44,319 nucleotides of DNA from an uncultured Prolixibacteraceae bacterium. GTDB lineage: Bacteria > Bacteroidota > Bacteroidia > Bacteroidales > Prolixibacteraceae. Each line of letters starts with the position of its first letter. Position 1 is the first letter of the stretch. Of this stretch, positions 24,181 through 32,105 are shown piece by piece. The notes beneath the pieces were generated by a model that had not been told where the DNA came from, ran no database searches, and worked only from the letters and a program-made list of their open reading frames with translations. The stretch is taken from contig CAILJH010000058.1 in assembly GCA_903834475.1 (NCBI GenBank), positions 1-44,319 of the forward strand, given 5' to 3'. Made by a program: the position numbers and the translations under genes.

Positions 24181-25443
24181 ATGTTTGATATCGACCTTTG
24201 GAGAGAAATAATCAGCGCCCTGAAGAAAAACCGGATGAGGAGCTTCATGACAGCCTTCGGAGTCTTCTGGGGAATCTTTATGCTGATCATCATGTCGGGA
24301 GCCGGGAAAGCGCTTGAAAACGGCGTGCTTGATGGAGTCAGAGCATTTGCCACCAACTCAGCTTTTTTCTGGACTGAACGGACCAGCGTCGCCCACGCAG
24401 GTTTTCAGCGCGGACGTCGCTGGGAATACGACAACACCGACATTCAATACATTCGTGAAAACGTAAAAGATGTAGAATACCTTTCTCCCCGTCTGTTTGG
24501 ATGGCAACAAAGCGGAAATAACACTATTCGGGGTGAGCGAACCGGATCATTCCAGATGTATGGCGATTATCCCGATTACTTTAAAATTGACCGCTGGACT
24601 CCGATTAAAGGCCGGTTAATCAATGAAATTGACATCCTTGGAAATCGAAAGGTTTGTAACATCGGTGAACGTGTCGTTGAAGTGATGTTTGCAAAAGATG
24701 AAAATCCGATCGGTCAGTACCTTAAAATCAGTGGAGTTTATTTCCAGGTGGTCGGTGTGATTCATGCCGAAACGCAAATCAACATTGGCGGAGGGAAAAA
24801 GGAAGAAACCATTATCATTCCTTTCTCGACTATGCAGCGAGCTTATAATTATGGCAATGTGGTTCATTTTTTCTCGGTCACTTCGCAAAAAGGAACCAAG
24901 GTAAGTGACCTGGAAGACAAATTAAAAAGAATTCTAAAGGATCGCCATAAAATTGCTCAGGAAGATCTTCAGGCCATTGGCTCGTTCAACATCGAAAAGG
25001 AATTCGTCAAATTCTCTTCCCTGTTTTTAGGGATTCAGGCCTTGACCTGGATTGTCGGAATCGGAACCTTGCTGGCAGGAGTTATTGGTGTCAGCAATAT
25101 CATGCTTGTGATTATCAAGGAACGTACCCAGGAAATCGGGATTCAGCGCGCTATTGGTGCCACACCTGCAGTAATCATCAAGCATATTGTTGCCGAGAGT
25201 GTATTCCTGACTGTAATGGCTGGTTATATTGGTTTGTCGCTGGGAGTTGGCGTTCTCGAAATCCTGAATCGCATTTTGGAATTAGGAGGTGAAAAATTGT
25301 TCTTTCGCAATCCGCATGTGAGCCTGGCTATGGGACTTTCATCACTGGCAGTTCTGGTGCTCGCCGGAATAGTTGCAGGATTGATTCCTGCCCAACGGGC
25401 AATCAGTATAAAACCTATTGATGCGATCAGGGATGAAGTATAA
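24181..25443 (+). CDS. ABC permease, MacB/FtsX family (second of two)
   Basis: A 420-residue paralogue of the preceding permease with the same layout: an N-terminal helix (about 20-42, TAFGVFWGIFMLIIMSGAG), a periplasmic domain, and three C-terminal helices with VIGVSNIMLVIIKERTQEIGIQRAIGATP and the final PAQRAISIKPIDAIRDEV. The Ala-rich insertion of the first permease is absent. Having two non-identical permeases and one ATPase in a single operon suggests a heterodimeric MacB-like exporter for a peptide, lipid or antibiotic-like molecule; the substrate cannot be inferred. ATG at 24181 directly follows a repeat element. Confidence 0.9.
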   Translation: MFDIDLWREIISALKKNRMRSFMTAFGVFWGIFMLIIMSGAGKALENGVLDGVRAFATNSAFFWTERTSVAHAGFQRGRRWEYDNTDIQYIRENVKDVEYLSPRLFGWQQSGNNTIRGERTGSFQMYGDYPDYFKIDRWTPIKGRLINEIDILGNRKVCNIGERVVEVMFAKDENPIGQYLKISGVYFQVVGVIHAETQINIGGGKKEETIIIPFSTMQRAYNYGNVVHFFSVTSQKGTKVSDLEDKLKRILKDRHKIAQEDLQAIGSFNIEKEFVKFSSLFLGIQALTWIVGIGTLLAGVIGVSNIMLVIIKERTQEIGIQRAIGATPAVIIKHIVAESVFLTVMAGYIGLSLGVGVLEILNRILELGGEKLFFRNPHVSLAMGLSSLAVLVLAGIVAGLIPAQRAISIKPIDAIRDEV

Positions 25444-25445
25444 AG

Positions 25446-25551
25446 AAGCCCCCATCTAATTTCCCCGAAGGGGGAAAGCTTTGGACTTCTTTCAAATCGA
25501 GCCCAAGGCCTGAAGGGGCGATATATAATAGCACAGGGCAACGCGCTGTGG
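25446..25551. repeat. Composite intergenic repeat after the second permease
   Basis: The first part (25446-25481) is an AAGCCCCC...GGGGGAAAGCT element related to 5838-5873. The second (about 25507-25551) begins GGCCTGAAGGGGCG and ends with the hairpin CACAGGGCAACGCGCTGTG. It starts 2 nt after the permease stop, inside the efflux operon. Confidence 0.75.
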
Positions 25552-25684
25552 AGTATAAATAAAGGAAAATCGTCCGCGAGAAAATGATAAATGAAGAAAT
25601 TCCTTTTTTCGGACAAACCTGAAAAGCAATGAATTTATAGTTGAAAAATAAAAAGAGAAAACAGAAATATTAAAAAACCGAATC

Positions 25685-26809
25685 ATGAGAAAAATTTTTA
25701 AAATCCTGGGAATTGTAATCCTGGTAGGAATTTTTGGAGGAACAATCTATTTCCTCTATACCAAATCAAAGACTGTACCTGAAGTATTTGAGACAAAAAA
25801 TCCGTTTGTATCCAACGTAGTCCGCAAAACAGTGGCTACCGGATCGGTTGTGCCACGCAAGGAAATTGAAATTGTGCCACAGGTTTCAGGAATTATTGAT
25901 GAATTGTATATCGTTGCCGGAGATTTTGTTAAAAAAGATCAGGTGATTGCCAAAATCAAGATCATTCCGGATATGGTAAATCTGAACAATGCTGAAACCC
26001 GCCAGAACAGGGCAAAACTAAGTTTTGATGATGCCAAGATTGATTTTGACCGTCAGCAAAAATTGTTTGATGAGAAAGTTATTTCGTATGAAGAATACAA
26101 ACGTGCCAAAGTAAGCTACGACGCTTCCAAAGAAGAATTGTCAGCTGCTGAAAATAATATGGAATTAATTAAAAATGGTGTAACAAAAAAGGCACAAACC
26201 GCTACTAATACGCTGGTTCGTTCAACTGTTAACGGAATGGTTTTGGATGTACCCATTAAAGAAGGAAACTCGGTTATTCAATCGAATACTTTTAACAACG
26301 GTACAACCATTGCAACGGTAGCTGATATGAAAGATATGATTTTCAAAGGCAAAGTCGATGAAACTGAAGTGGGCAAAATCAAGGAGGGGATGAACATCGA
26401 ACTTGAAATCGGCGCCATCGAAAAGGATAAATTTGGTGCTATTCTCGAGTACATTGCTCCGAAAGGAAAGGAAGAGAATGGAGCTATTCAGTTCGAGATA
26501 AAAGCCAATGTGGTGCTGAAAGACAACCAGTTTATACGGGCAGGATACAGTGCCAACGCCAATATTGTACTCGAAAAGAAAGACAGTGTACTGGTTATTC
26601 CTGAAGGATACCTGAAGTTTGAGAAAGACTCTTCGTATGTTGAAGTTGAAACTGCCACTCCACAGGTGTTTGAAAAACGGAAGGTGAAAACAGGAATTTC
26701 TGACGGGATCAACATCGAAGTTACCGAAGGATTGAAGAAAACCGAAAAAGTAAAAGGTGAAAAAATCGATCCGAAGAAACCGAAGGAAGAAGAAAAGAAG
26801 AAAGCGTAA
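25685..26809 (+). CDS. Periplasmic adaptor (HlyD/MacA-like membrane fusion protein)
   Basis: A 374-residue adaptor: N-terminal membrane anchor (about 7-24, GIVILVGIFGGTIYFLYT), a barrel-sandwich half-motif (GSVVPRKEIEIVPQVSGIIDELYIVAGDFVKKDQVIAKI), a coiled-coil hairpin (about 100-165), the second half-motif (RSTVNGMVLDVPIKEGNSV), and a beta-barrel ending in a Lys/Glu-rich tail. It links the MacB-like permease pair in the inner membrane to the TolC-like protein encoded next. ATG at 25685. The 241-nt spacer before it holds a composite repeat, but no separate promoter is obvious. Confidence 0.9.
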   Translation: MRKIFKILGIVILVGIFGGTIYFLYTKSKTVPEVFETKNPFVSNVVRKTVATGSVVPRKEIEIVPQVSGIIDELYIVAGDFVKKDQVIAKIKIIPDMVNLNNAETRQNRAKLSFDDAKIDFDRQQKLFDEKVISYEEYKRAKVSYDASKEELSAAENNMELIKNGVTKKAQTATNTLVRSTVNGMVLDVPIKEGNSVIQSNTFNNGTTIATVADMKDMIFKGKVDETEVGKIKEGMNIELEIGAIEKDKFGAILEYIAPKGKEENGAIQFEIKANVVLKDNQFIRAGYSANANIVLEKKDSVLVIPEGYLKFEKDSSYVEVETATPQVFEKRKVKTGISDGINIEVTEGLKKTEKVKGEKIDPKKPKEEEKKKA

Positions 26810-26894
26810 CTCAGTTATGTGCTATAAGATATGAGTTATCTTTGGCCTGAATGCCTGAGACTATTTCAGTAAAATAAATTTTAAAAATATACGA

Positions 26895-28229
26895 ATGAAA
26901 CGAATGTATAGCTTAATTGCCGCCGCTATCCTGCTTGTTGTTTTTACAAGCGCCAGGGCACAGGAATCATGGTCGTTGCAGAAATGCATAGATTATGCAC
27001 TTCAGAACAACATTCAGATCAAGCAACAATCCCTGAATTCTGACTATTACAACAATCAGCTCAATCAGGCAAAGTTTAACCGTTTGCCAAACCTGAATAT
27101 GGGGATGCAGAATAGTACAAGTTTTGGAAGATCACTTGGTCCTGACAATACTTACCTTGATATGAATTCAAATTCAACTTATGGAAACCTGAATTCAAAC
27201 ATTACGATTTGGAACGGATTTACTCTGACCAATGCCATTAAAGTAGCTGATATGGATTTGCGTGCCAGTTTACAAGACATGCAAAAGGCAAAGGATGATA
27301 TGATGCTAAATATAGCTGCTTCATACCTCGAAATACTTTTTGCCGATGAGTTATTAACCGTTTCAGAAGATTTGAAAAAAATCACTCAACTTCAGCTCGA
27401 CCGAACCACCAAATTAGTTGAAGCAGGAAGCCTTGCCAAAGGCAGCTTACTTGAAATTGAAGCTCAGTTTGCCCGGGAAGAACTAAATGTAGTCGATGCA
27501 CAAAACAGGCTGCAACTCGCATATTTGGGAATCTACCAGCTACTTGAAGTACCTTCCACCGAAAGCTTTAAAATCGAAAAGCCTAACTTGCCCGAAATTG
27601 GAGCTAACCTGACCATGTTAAATTCGATGGATGTTTTTAAAAATGCGGTTCAGCTCAGGCCTTCCGTTAAAGGTGCGGAGTTTAAATTGGAAAGTGCACG
27701 CAACCAGTTATTAATCGCCAAAGGAAACCTATTGCCTTCTCTTACGTTTGGTGTCAACTACAACAACAATTACAACTATTTAATCAATAACATCTATACA
27801 AATATTGCTTTTGGCGAACAGTTAAAAAGTCACCAGCGATACGGATTCGGCGTCAACCTGAATATCCCGATTTTTAATCATTATCAGGCTAAAACCGGGG
27901 TGAGCAATGCCCAGATTCAACTTGAAAATTCAGAACTTCAATTACAGAACACCAAGAACCTACTCCGGAAAGAAATCGAGCAAGCCTATACCAATGCCTT
28001 GGCCGCTTTCAAGCGTTATGTAGCCAATCAGAAGACTGTAATTGCTTCTAAAGAGGCCTTCCGATATACCGAAGAAAAATTCAATGTGGGCATGATCAAT
28101 TCAGTAGAATACAATCAAAGTAAAAATAATCTCTCTAAAACTCAGAGCGATTTGCTTCAGGCTAAGTACGAATATATTTTCAGAACTAAAATTCTGGATT
28201 TCTACAATGGAATACCGATTCAATTGTAA
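26895..28229 (+). CDS. TolC-family outer-membrane efflux protein
   Basis: A 444-residue protein with a signal peptide (MKRMYSLIAAAILLVVFTSA, cleaved near ARA-QE) and the duplicated helical/strand pattern of TolC: WSLQKCIDYALQNNIQIKQQ at the N terminus of the first repeat and LRPSVKGAEFKLESARNQL at the start of the second. It forms the outer-membrane trimeric channel of the tripartite pump encoded by this operon. It is the last gene; a Rho-independent terminator follows 20 nt after its stop. Confidence 0.93.
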   Translation: MKRMYSLIAAAILLVVFTSARAQESWSLQKCIDYALQNNIQIKQQSLNSDYYNNQLNQAKFNRLPNLNMGMQNSTSFGRSLGPDNTYLDMNSNSTYGNLNSNITIWNGFTLTNAIKVADMDLRASLQDMQKAKDDMMLNIAASYLEILFADELLTVSEDLKKITQLQLDRTTKLVEAGSLAKGSLLEIEAQFAREELNVVDAQNRLQLAYLGIYQLLEVPSTESFKIEKPNLPEIGANLTMLNSMDVFKNAVQLRPSVKGAEFKLESARNQLLIAKGNLLPSLTFGVNYNNNYNYLINNIYTNIAFGEQLKSHQRYGFGVNLNIPIFNHYQAKTGVSNAQIQLENSELQLQNTKNLLRKEIEQAYTNALAAFKRYVANQKTVIASKEAFRYTEEKFNVGMINSVEYNQSKNNLSKTQSDLLQAKYEYIFRTKILDFYNGIPIQL

Positions 28230-28249
28230 TTGAAAAGTTAAAAGCTTAA

Positions 28250-28281
28250 AAACCCGCCGGTGCTAATCGACGGGTTTTTTT
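28250..28281 (+). terminator. Rho-independent terminator of the efflux operon
   Basis: AACCCGCCG (28251-28259) pairs with CGACGGGTT (28268-28276) with one mismatch, followed by a run of T to 28281. It lies about 20 nt after the TolC-like stop codon. Confidence 0.88.
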
Positions 28282-28386
28282 ATGCTAATTTAGTGTGTGT
28301 AGAAAGGTATTCTTCTATTCAAAGCAGAAAACACGAAAAATATAAATTAAGAATTGAGGATTGTTTTTTTCTTAAAACAAAAGAAC

Positions 28387-28394
28387 TACTTTTG
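28387..28394 (+). promoter_or_regulatory. -7 element for the MgtE-sensor/Nramp operon
   Basis: TACTTTTG is a perfect TAnnTTTG match. A TTG lies 23 nt upstream and a TTT at 19 nt, so the -33 is imperfect. Transcription starting near 28401 would give a leader of about 120 nt. Confidence 0.55.
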
Positions 28395-28407
28395 CGCGCA
28401 AACCAAT

Positions 28408-28464
28408 ATGAATTCAAAAATGGACGAAGGGCCCGCGAGTATATTATTCATTAACCTGATATAA
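28408..28464 (+). CDS. Possible 18-codon leader peptide
   Basis: An ATG-to-TAA frame encoding MNSKMDEGPASILFINLI. It lies inside the predicted leader, after the -7 element and before a hairpin that covers the Shine-Dalgarno sequence of the next gene. It has an acidic-Gly-Pro stretch (DEGP), as in magnesium-sensing leader peptides, but it may simply be chance. There is no direct evidence that it is translated. Confidence 0.35.
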   Translation: MNSKMDEGPASILFINLI

Positions 28465-28489
28465 CAGGAAAGCCATTCATTTTTGAGCT

Positions 28490-28517
28490 CCTCCTGTTGT
28501 ATCCTAAAACAAGGAGG
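28490..28517 (+). promoter_or_regulatory. Hairpin sequestering the Shine-Dalgarno sequence
   Basis: CCTCCT-gt-TGT (28490-28500) can pair with ACAAGGAGG (28509-28517): nine base pairs with a 2-nt bulge and an 8-nt loop. The right arm is the ribosome-binding sequence AAGGAGG (28511-28517), with its ATG at 28523. Such a strong Shine-Dalgarno sequence is rare among Bacteroidota genes. Confidence 0.6.
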
Positions 28518-28522
28518 TGCAT

Positions 28523-29791
28523 ATGACCACTATCACCACATTTTATTTAAGCAGAATTGTAGGTATAAAAGCTTATGATTCCAATGGAAAATACATTGGA
28601 ATCGTTAAGGATTTATTGGTTGAATCCGAATCATCGAACCTCACTTCGGGGCATCCGGCAGTTACAGGTATCAAGATCAAACAGAACAATCAAATTTTAT
28701 ACTATTCTTTCCAGCAATTCCAGGTCGAGAAGAGCAATGGAAAAATCAAGATTATTGCATCTCAGTTAAACGAATTACCTGAAGAAAATATTAATAACGA
28801 CTTGTCTTTGGTTGAGTCTGTGCTCGACAAGCAGATCGTTGATCTGAACGGACGCAAACTCGTCCGGGTTAATGATGTTCGTTTAGTTTCGTTGGTCAAC
28901 GGAACATTTGCGGTTGCTGTTGATATTGGAACGGAAGGTTTGTTGAGGAGGATAGGAATCGCAAAACCTCTGAAATTTGGATTATCACTGGTCGGTTCGG
29001 ACATCCCAGGTAAGTTTATTAACTGGGAAGATTTTGAGGCCATTGATTTCTCCAATCTAAATATCAAACTCTCCAAGACTTATAAAAAACTTCAAACCCT
29101 TCACCCATCTGATTTAGCCGATATTATTGAAGAATTGGGAAAAAAGGCAAGTGCCGATATATTCTCTTCTCTCAATGATGAACAAGCTGCCGACGTAATG
29201 GAGGAACTCGAACCTGAAACTCAGGTTCAGATTCTGGAAAGTCTCTCCATCGAAAAGGCAGCTGATGTTTTGGATAAAATGCCGGCCGATGAGGTGGCTG
29301 ACATTTTCGAAGGACTGGAAGACGAAAAAATCGAACTTCTGCTGAACGAGATGGAGGAAGAAGCTTCGCAGGATGTCAGGGAACTGCTTGTTTATCCAGA
29401 TCATACAGTAGGAAGTATCATGTCGTCTGAATTTATGTCATTCAACCTGAATATGACGATCGAGGAAGTATTGTCAGAATTGCGGAGAACGAAACCTGAA
29501 TCTGAAACTTTATACAACCTCTTTGTGACCGATGAAAATGAAGTATTATTGGCAACCTTTTCAATAAGGGATGTTGTAATCTCGCCACCTGACATAAAGA
29601 TTAATCAAATCATGAGACCTTCACCTGTTCATCTGCGCGACTATCAGAAGATTAATGAAGTGGCTGAAATCGTTTCGAAATATAACCTTTTGGCCATACC
29701 AGTTGTTGATAACATGAATGTTCTCAAAGGAATGGTTGTTATTGATGATGTTATAGAAGATTTGATACGGAAGCGGAGAACGAATAAATAG
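28523..29791 (+). CDS. PRC-barrel / MgtE-N / CBS protein without a channel domain
   Basis: A 422-residue cytoplasmic protein built like the sensory half of the magnesium channel MgtE. Two PRC-barrel-like segments (about 8-80, starting FYLSRIVGIKAYDSNGKYIG, and about 95-175) are followed by the MgtE_N helical domain (about 190-290, with repeated LHPSDLADIIEEL and DKMPADEVADIFEGL units) and a CBS pair (about 295-415, VGSIMSSEF ... IPVVDNMNVLKGMVVIDDV). No transmembrane helix follows, so it cannot itself be a channel. The adjacent downstream gene is an Nramp-type carrier, 12 nt away; the likely job is to gate or regulate that carrier according to cytosolic Mg2+. ATG at 28523 with a strong ribosome-binding site inside a hairpin. 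Confidence 0.85.
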   Translation: MTTITTFYLSRIVGIKAYDSNGKYIGIVKDLLVESESSNLTSGHPAVTGIKIKQNNQILYYSFQQFQVEKSNGKIKIIASQLNELPEENINNDLSLVESVLDKQIVDLNGRKLVRVNDVRLVSLVNGTFAVAVDIGTEGLLRRIGIAKPLKFGLSLVGSDIPGKFINWEDFEAIDFSNLNIKLSKTYKKLQTLHPSDLADIIEELGKKASADIFSSLNDEQAADVMEELEPETQVQILESLSIEKAADVLDKMPADEVADIFEGLEDEKIELLLNEMEEEASQDVRELLVYPDHTVGSIMSSEFMSFNLNMTIEEVLSELRRTKPESETLYNLFVTDENEVLLATFSIRDVVISPPDIKINQIMRPSPVHLRDYQKINEVAEIVSKYNLLAIPVVDNMNVLKGMVVIDDVIEDLIRKRRTNK

Positions 29792-29803
29792 GAGCAAAGG
29801 GTC

Positions 29804-31045
29804 ATGTTCAAGAATAGAAAATCACTTTTCCAGAAAATTGGAATATTTCTGGCCATTCTGGGTCCTGGAATTATCACCGGAAGCGTCGACAACGATGCGG
29901 GTGGGATCACCACTTATTCGGTTGCTGCTGCTATTTACGGATATAATTTAATCTGGACACTTATCCCATCATTCATCGTTTTGGTTGTCATTCAGGAAAT
30001 GAATGCACGCATGGGTATTGTAACCGGGAAAGGTCTTGCCGACCTGATCCGGGAGAATGCAGGGGTAAAAGTCACTTTTTTTATATTTGTCGGCTTGCTT
30101 ATTGCCGATATTGGCAACACAACCACCGAATTTGCCGGAGTCGCGGGCAGTATGGAAGTTTTCGGGGTGAGCAAGTACATTTCAGTGCCGGTAGTCGGCT
30201 TTTTAATTTGGTTCCTGGTGGTCAAGGGAACCTATAAAATTGCTGAACGTATTTTTCTCCTTTTCAGCGTCTCCTTATTGATGTATGTCGTTTCGGCTAT
30301 TATGGGAAAACCGCATTGGAGCGAAATCGGCCATTCGATTATTCATCCTCAGTTCGATGTGAATACCCATAGTATTTCAATGATCATTGGAATAATAGGT
30401 ACAACGATTGCTCCGTGGATGCAGTTTTATATGCAATCGTCGGTCATCGAAAAAGGGCTGAAAATGAAACAATACAAATATACGCTGATTGATATTGTGG
30501 TAGGCTGTGTGGCAACTGTTGTCGTTGCATTTTTTATCATGGTGGCCTGTGCTTCAACATTGCACGAAAACGGTATTCAGATTAATGAAGCAAAAGATGC
30601 AGCTTTGGCGTTGAAACCTCTTGCCGGTGCATTAGCGTCGCAGGCTTTTGCTTTTGGTTTATTTATTGCATCGATATTTTCAGCTACGATACTCCCGCTT
30701 GCAACAGCTTTTTATGTTTGTGAAGCCTTCGGATTCGAAGCCGGGATTGATAAAAAGTGGGATGAAGCCAAAGAATTTTATGTACTCTATACCGGTATTC
30801 TGATTATTGGTGCTGCAATTATTTTGATTCCAAACGCTCCTTTAATCCTGATTTCTTTGTGGACACAGGTCATTAACGGAATGCTTTTGCCAGTTGTTCT
30901 GGTATGTATGATTCTGTTGGTAAACAACAAAAAAATCATGGGAAAATATGTGAATAAACCAATTAACAACATCATTGGCTGGAGCGCTATTGCTATACTC
31001 ATTGGTTTATCGGTACTACTTTTGGCATTGCCCATGTTCAAGTAA
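29804..31045 (+). CDS. Nramp-family transporter with altered metal site (probable Mg2+-type NRMT)
   Basis: A 413-residue protein with about 11 hydrophobic segments and the Nramp fold start GIFLAILGPGIITGS. Two metal-binding motifs differ from Mn/Fe Nramps: the helix-1 DPGN is D-A-G-G (residues 31-34, in SVDNDAGG), and the helix-6 MPHN is A-P-W-M (203-206, in TTIAPWMQFYMQSS). Loss of the metal-selecting Met in helix 6 is a property of NRMTs, the Nramp-related magnesium transporters described from Clostridium and Eggerthella. Its partner gene is an MgtE-like magnesium sensor, which supports Mg2+ as the substrate. The substrate assignment is inference. ATG at 29804 with GGAG upstream. Confidence 0.85.
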   Translation: MFKNRKSLFQKIGIFLAILGPGIITGSVDNDAGGITTYSVAAAIYGYNLIWTLIPSFIVLVVIQEMNARMGIVTGKGLADLIRENAGVKVTFFIFVGLLIADIGNTTTEFAGVAGSMEVFGVSKYISVPVVGFLIWFLVVKGTYKIAERIFLLFSVSLLMYVVSAIMGKPHWSEIGHSIIHPQFDVNTHSISMIIGIIGTTIAPWMQFYMQSSVIEKGLKMKQYKYTLIDIVVGCVATVVVAFFIMVACASTLHENGIQINEAKDAALALKPLAGALASQAFAFGLFIASIFSATILPLATAFYVCEAFGFEAGIDKKWDEAKEFYVLYTGILIIGAAIILIPNAPLILISLWTQVINGMLLPVVLVCMILLVNNKKIMGKYVNKPINNIIGWSAIAILIGLSVLLLALPMFK

Positions 31046-31086
31046 AAAGAAATGGATGTTGGAAGGAAGAGAAATCCCGGTTGATA

Positions 31087-32070
31087 CTATATAAACTGAA
31101 GAAAAATCACACCAGCAGACAAAAGGTAAACGAAAACTTCGCCCCAAAAGGACCGTTTCATGTATAACAGATAATTGGAAATAAGGAAGGTTACAGGTAT
31201 TGCCAGAATAAGGATGATTTCCTGAGATACTGTAGGAATGGCAACAACAAGAATATCAGAGATAAGGAAAACCCAGAAGAATACTTTAAAGTACCTGCGC
31301 GAACTGATTTTTTTTCCGTCGAAATGTGACAACAGGAAAAAACTTCCAAAAACAATCAATAATACTAAAAACCCGATGTAAATCTGAACCGGAAGATTTG
31401 ATCTCAGGAAAGTCTGGTGTATGGTAAAATTCGATGTAAGAAGCTGAAGTAATTCATCTGAGCGGTCGCTGACTAAATAGTAGGCCGTAGCTGCCGTCCA
31501 GGGAAGAATAAAACCTAATGTAGATAAAACATATTCGCGCCAGTTTACATTAGGTTTTAAGATGATGAACCCAGCCCATATCAGCGGAAAGAAGAAAACA
31601 AGGTTCAGATAGAAAAGTGATCCAAGCGCCAGAAATATTCCTGCATCAAAAGCATTTGAATGAATAACTTCCTTATCGTAGGTATTAAAAATGCGGTCGA
31701 TAGTCAGAATCAGGAATAAAGCTGCAGGATAAACCGGATGCATGGAATGTAATTCGTGCATTCCGCTGGTAATCAGAACGAACAGGAATGATGGCAAAAA
31801 AGTCCGGGCAGGAATAAAGGCATATTGAACATTAAGCTTTAATATCAGGAACGCAAGAAGGATAATGAATACCAAAGCGATCAGGTTACTTGCCACAGCG
31901 TTTTTACCAAGCAGAAATTCAATTGGTTGATAAAGGAGCATTGCATTTTCACCCGGATAAAAAGGGAAACTTTCCGGATTCATGAATGATTTGAACCATA
32001 AACCAATCGCAATTAATGGAATTAGTATGATATAAAATGGCTGATTTGACTTTAGTGCTTTAAGTAACAT
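31087..32070 (-). CDS. Polytopic membrane protein (probable DUF6427 family)
   Basis: A 327-residue protein with about nine or ten hydrophobic helices and few charged loops. The start MLLKALKSNQPFYIILIPL, the short ESFPFYPGENAMLLYQPI loop and the GMHELHSMHPVYPAALFLILTIDRIF segment match my memory of DUF6427, a Bacteroidota family found beside purD. No enzymatic motif is seen and the function is unknown; relation to GT-C-like membrane proteins is possible. It follows purD by 35 nt on the same strand and converges on the Nramp gene. Confidence 0.65.
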   Translation of the reverse strand: MLLKALKSNQPFYIILIPLIAIGLWFKSFMNPESFPFYPGENAMLLYQPIEFLLGKNAVASNLIALVFIILLAFLILKLNVQYAFIPARTFLPSFLFVLITSGMHELHSMHPVYPAALFLILTIDRIFNTYDKEVIHSNAFDAGIFLALGSLFYLNLVFFFPLIWAGFIILKPNVNWREYVLSTLGFILPWTAATAYYLVSDRSDELLQLLTSNFTIHQTFLRSNLPVQIYIGFLVLLIVFGSFFLLSHFDGKKISSRRYFKVFFWVFLISDILVVAIPTVSQEIILILAIPVTFLISNYLLYMKRSFWGEVFVYLLSAGVIFLQFI

Positions 32071-32105
32071 TTCCGGAAGTTTACTTCAGTATTTTGCCTG
32101 AATAG

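Noticed and set aside
28260-28454. 64-codon frame between the TolC-like gene and the magnesium operon
   Set aside because: It starts inside the terminator stem and shows no family resemblance or ribosome-binding site; the promoter at 28387 lies inside it. More likely chance.
28395-28522. M-box or ykoK-type Mg2+ riboswitch in the magnesium-operon leader
   Set aside because: The leader is only about 120 nt and I cannot find the conserved M-box blocks; the only clear structure is the ribosome-site hairpin.
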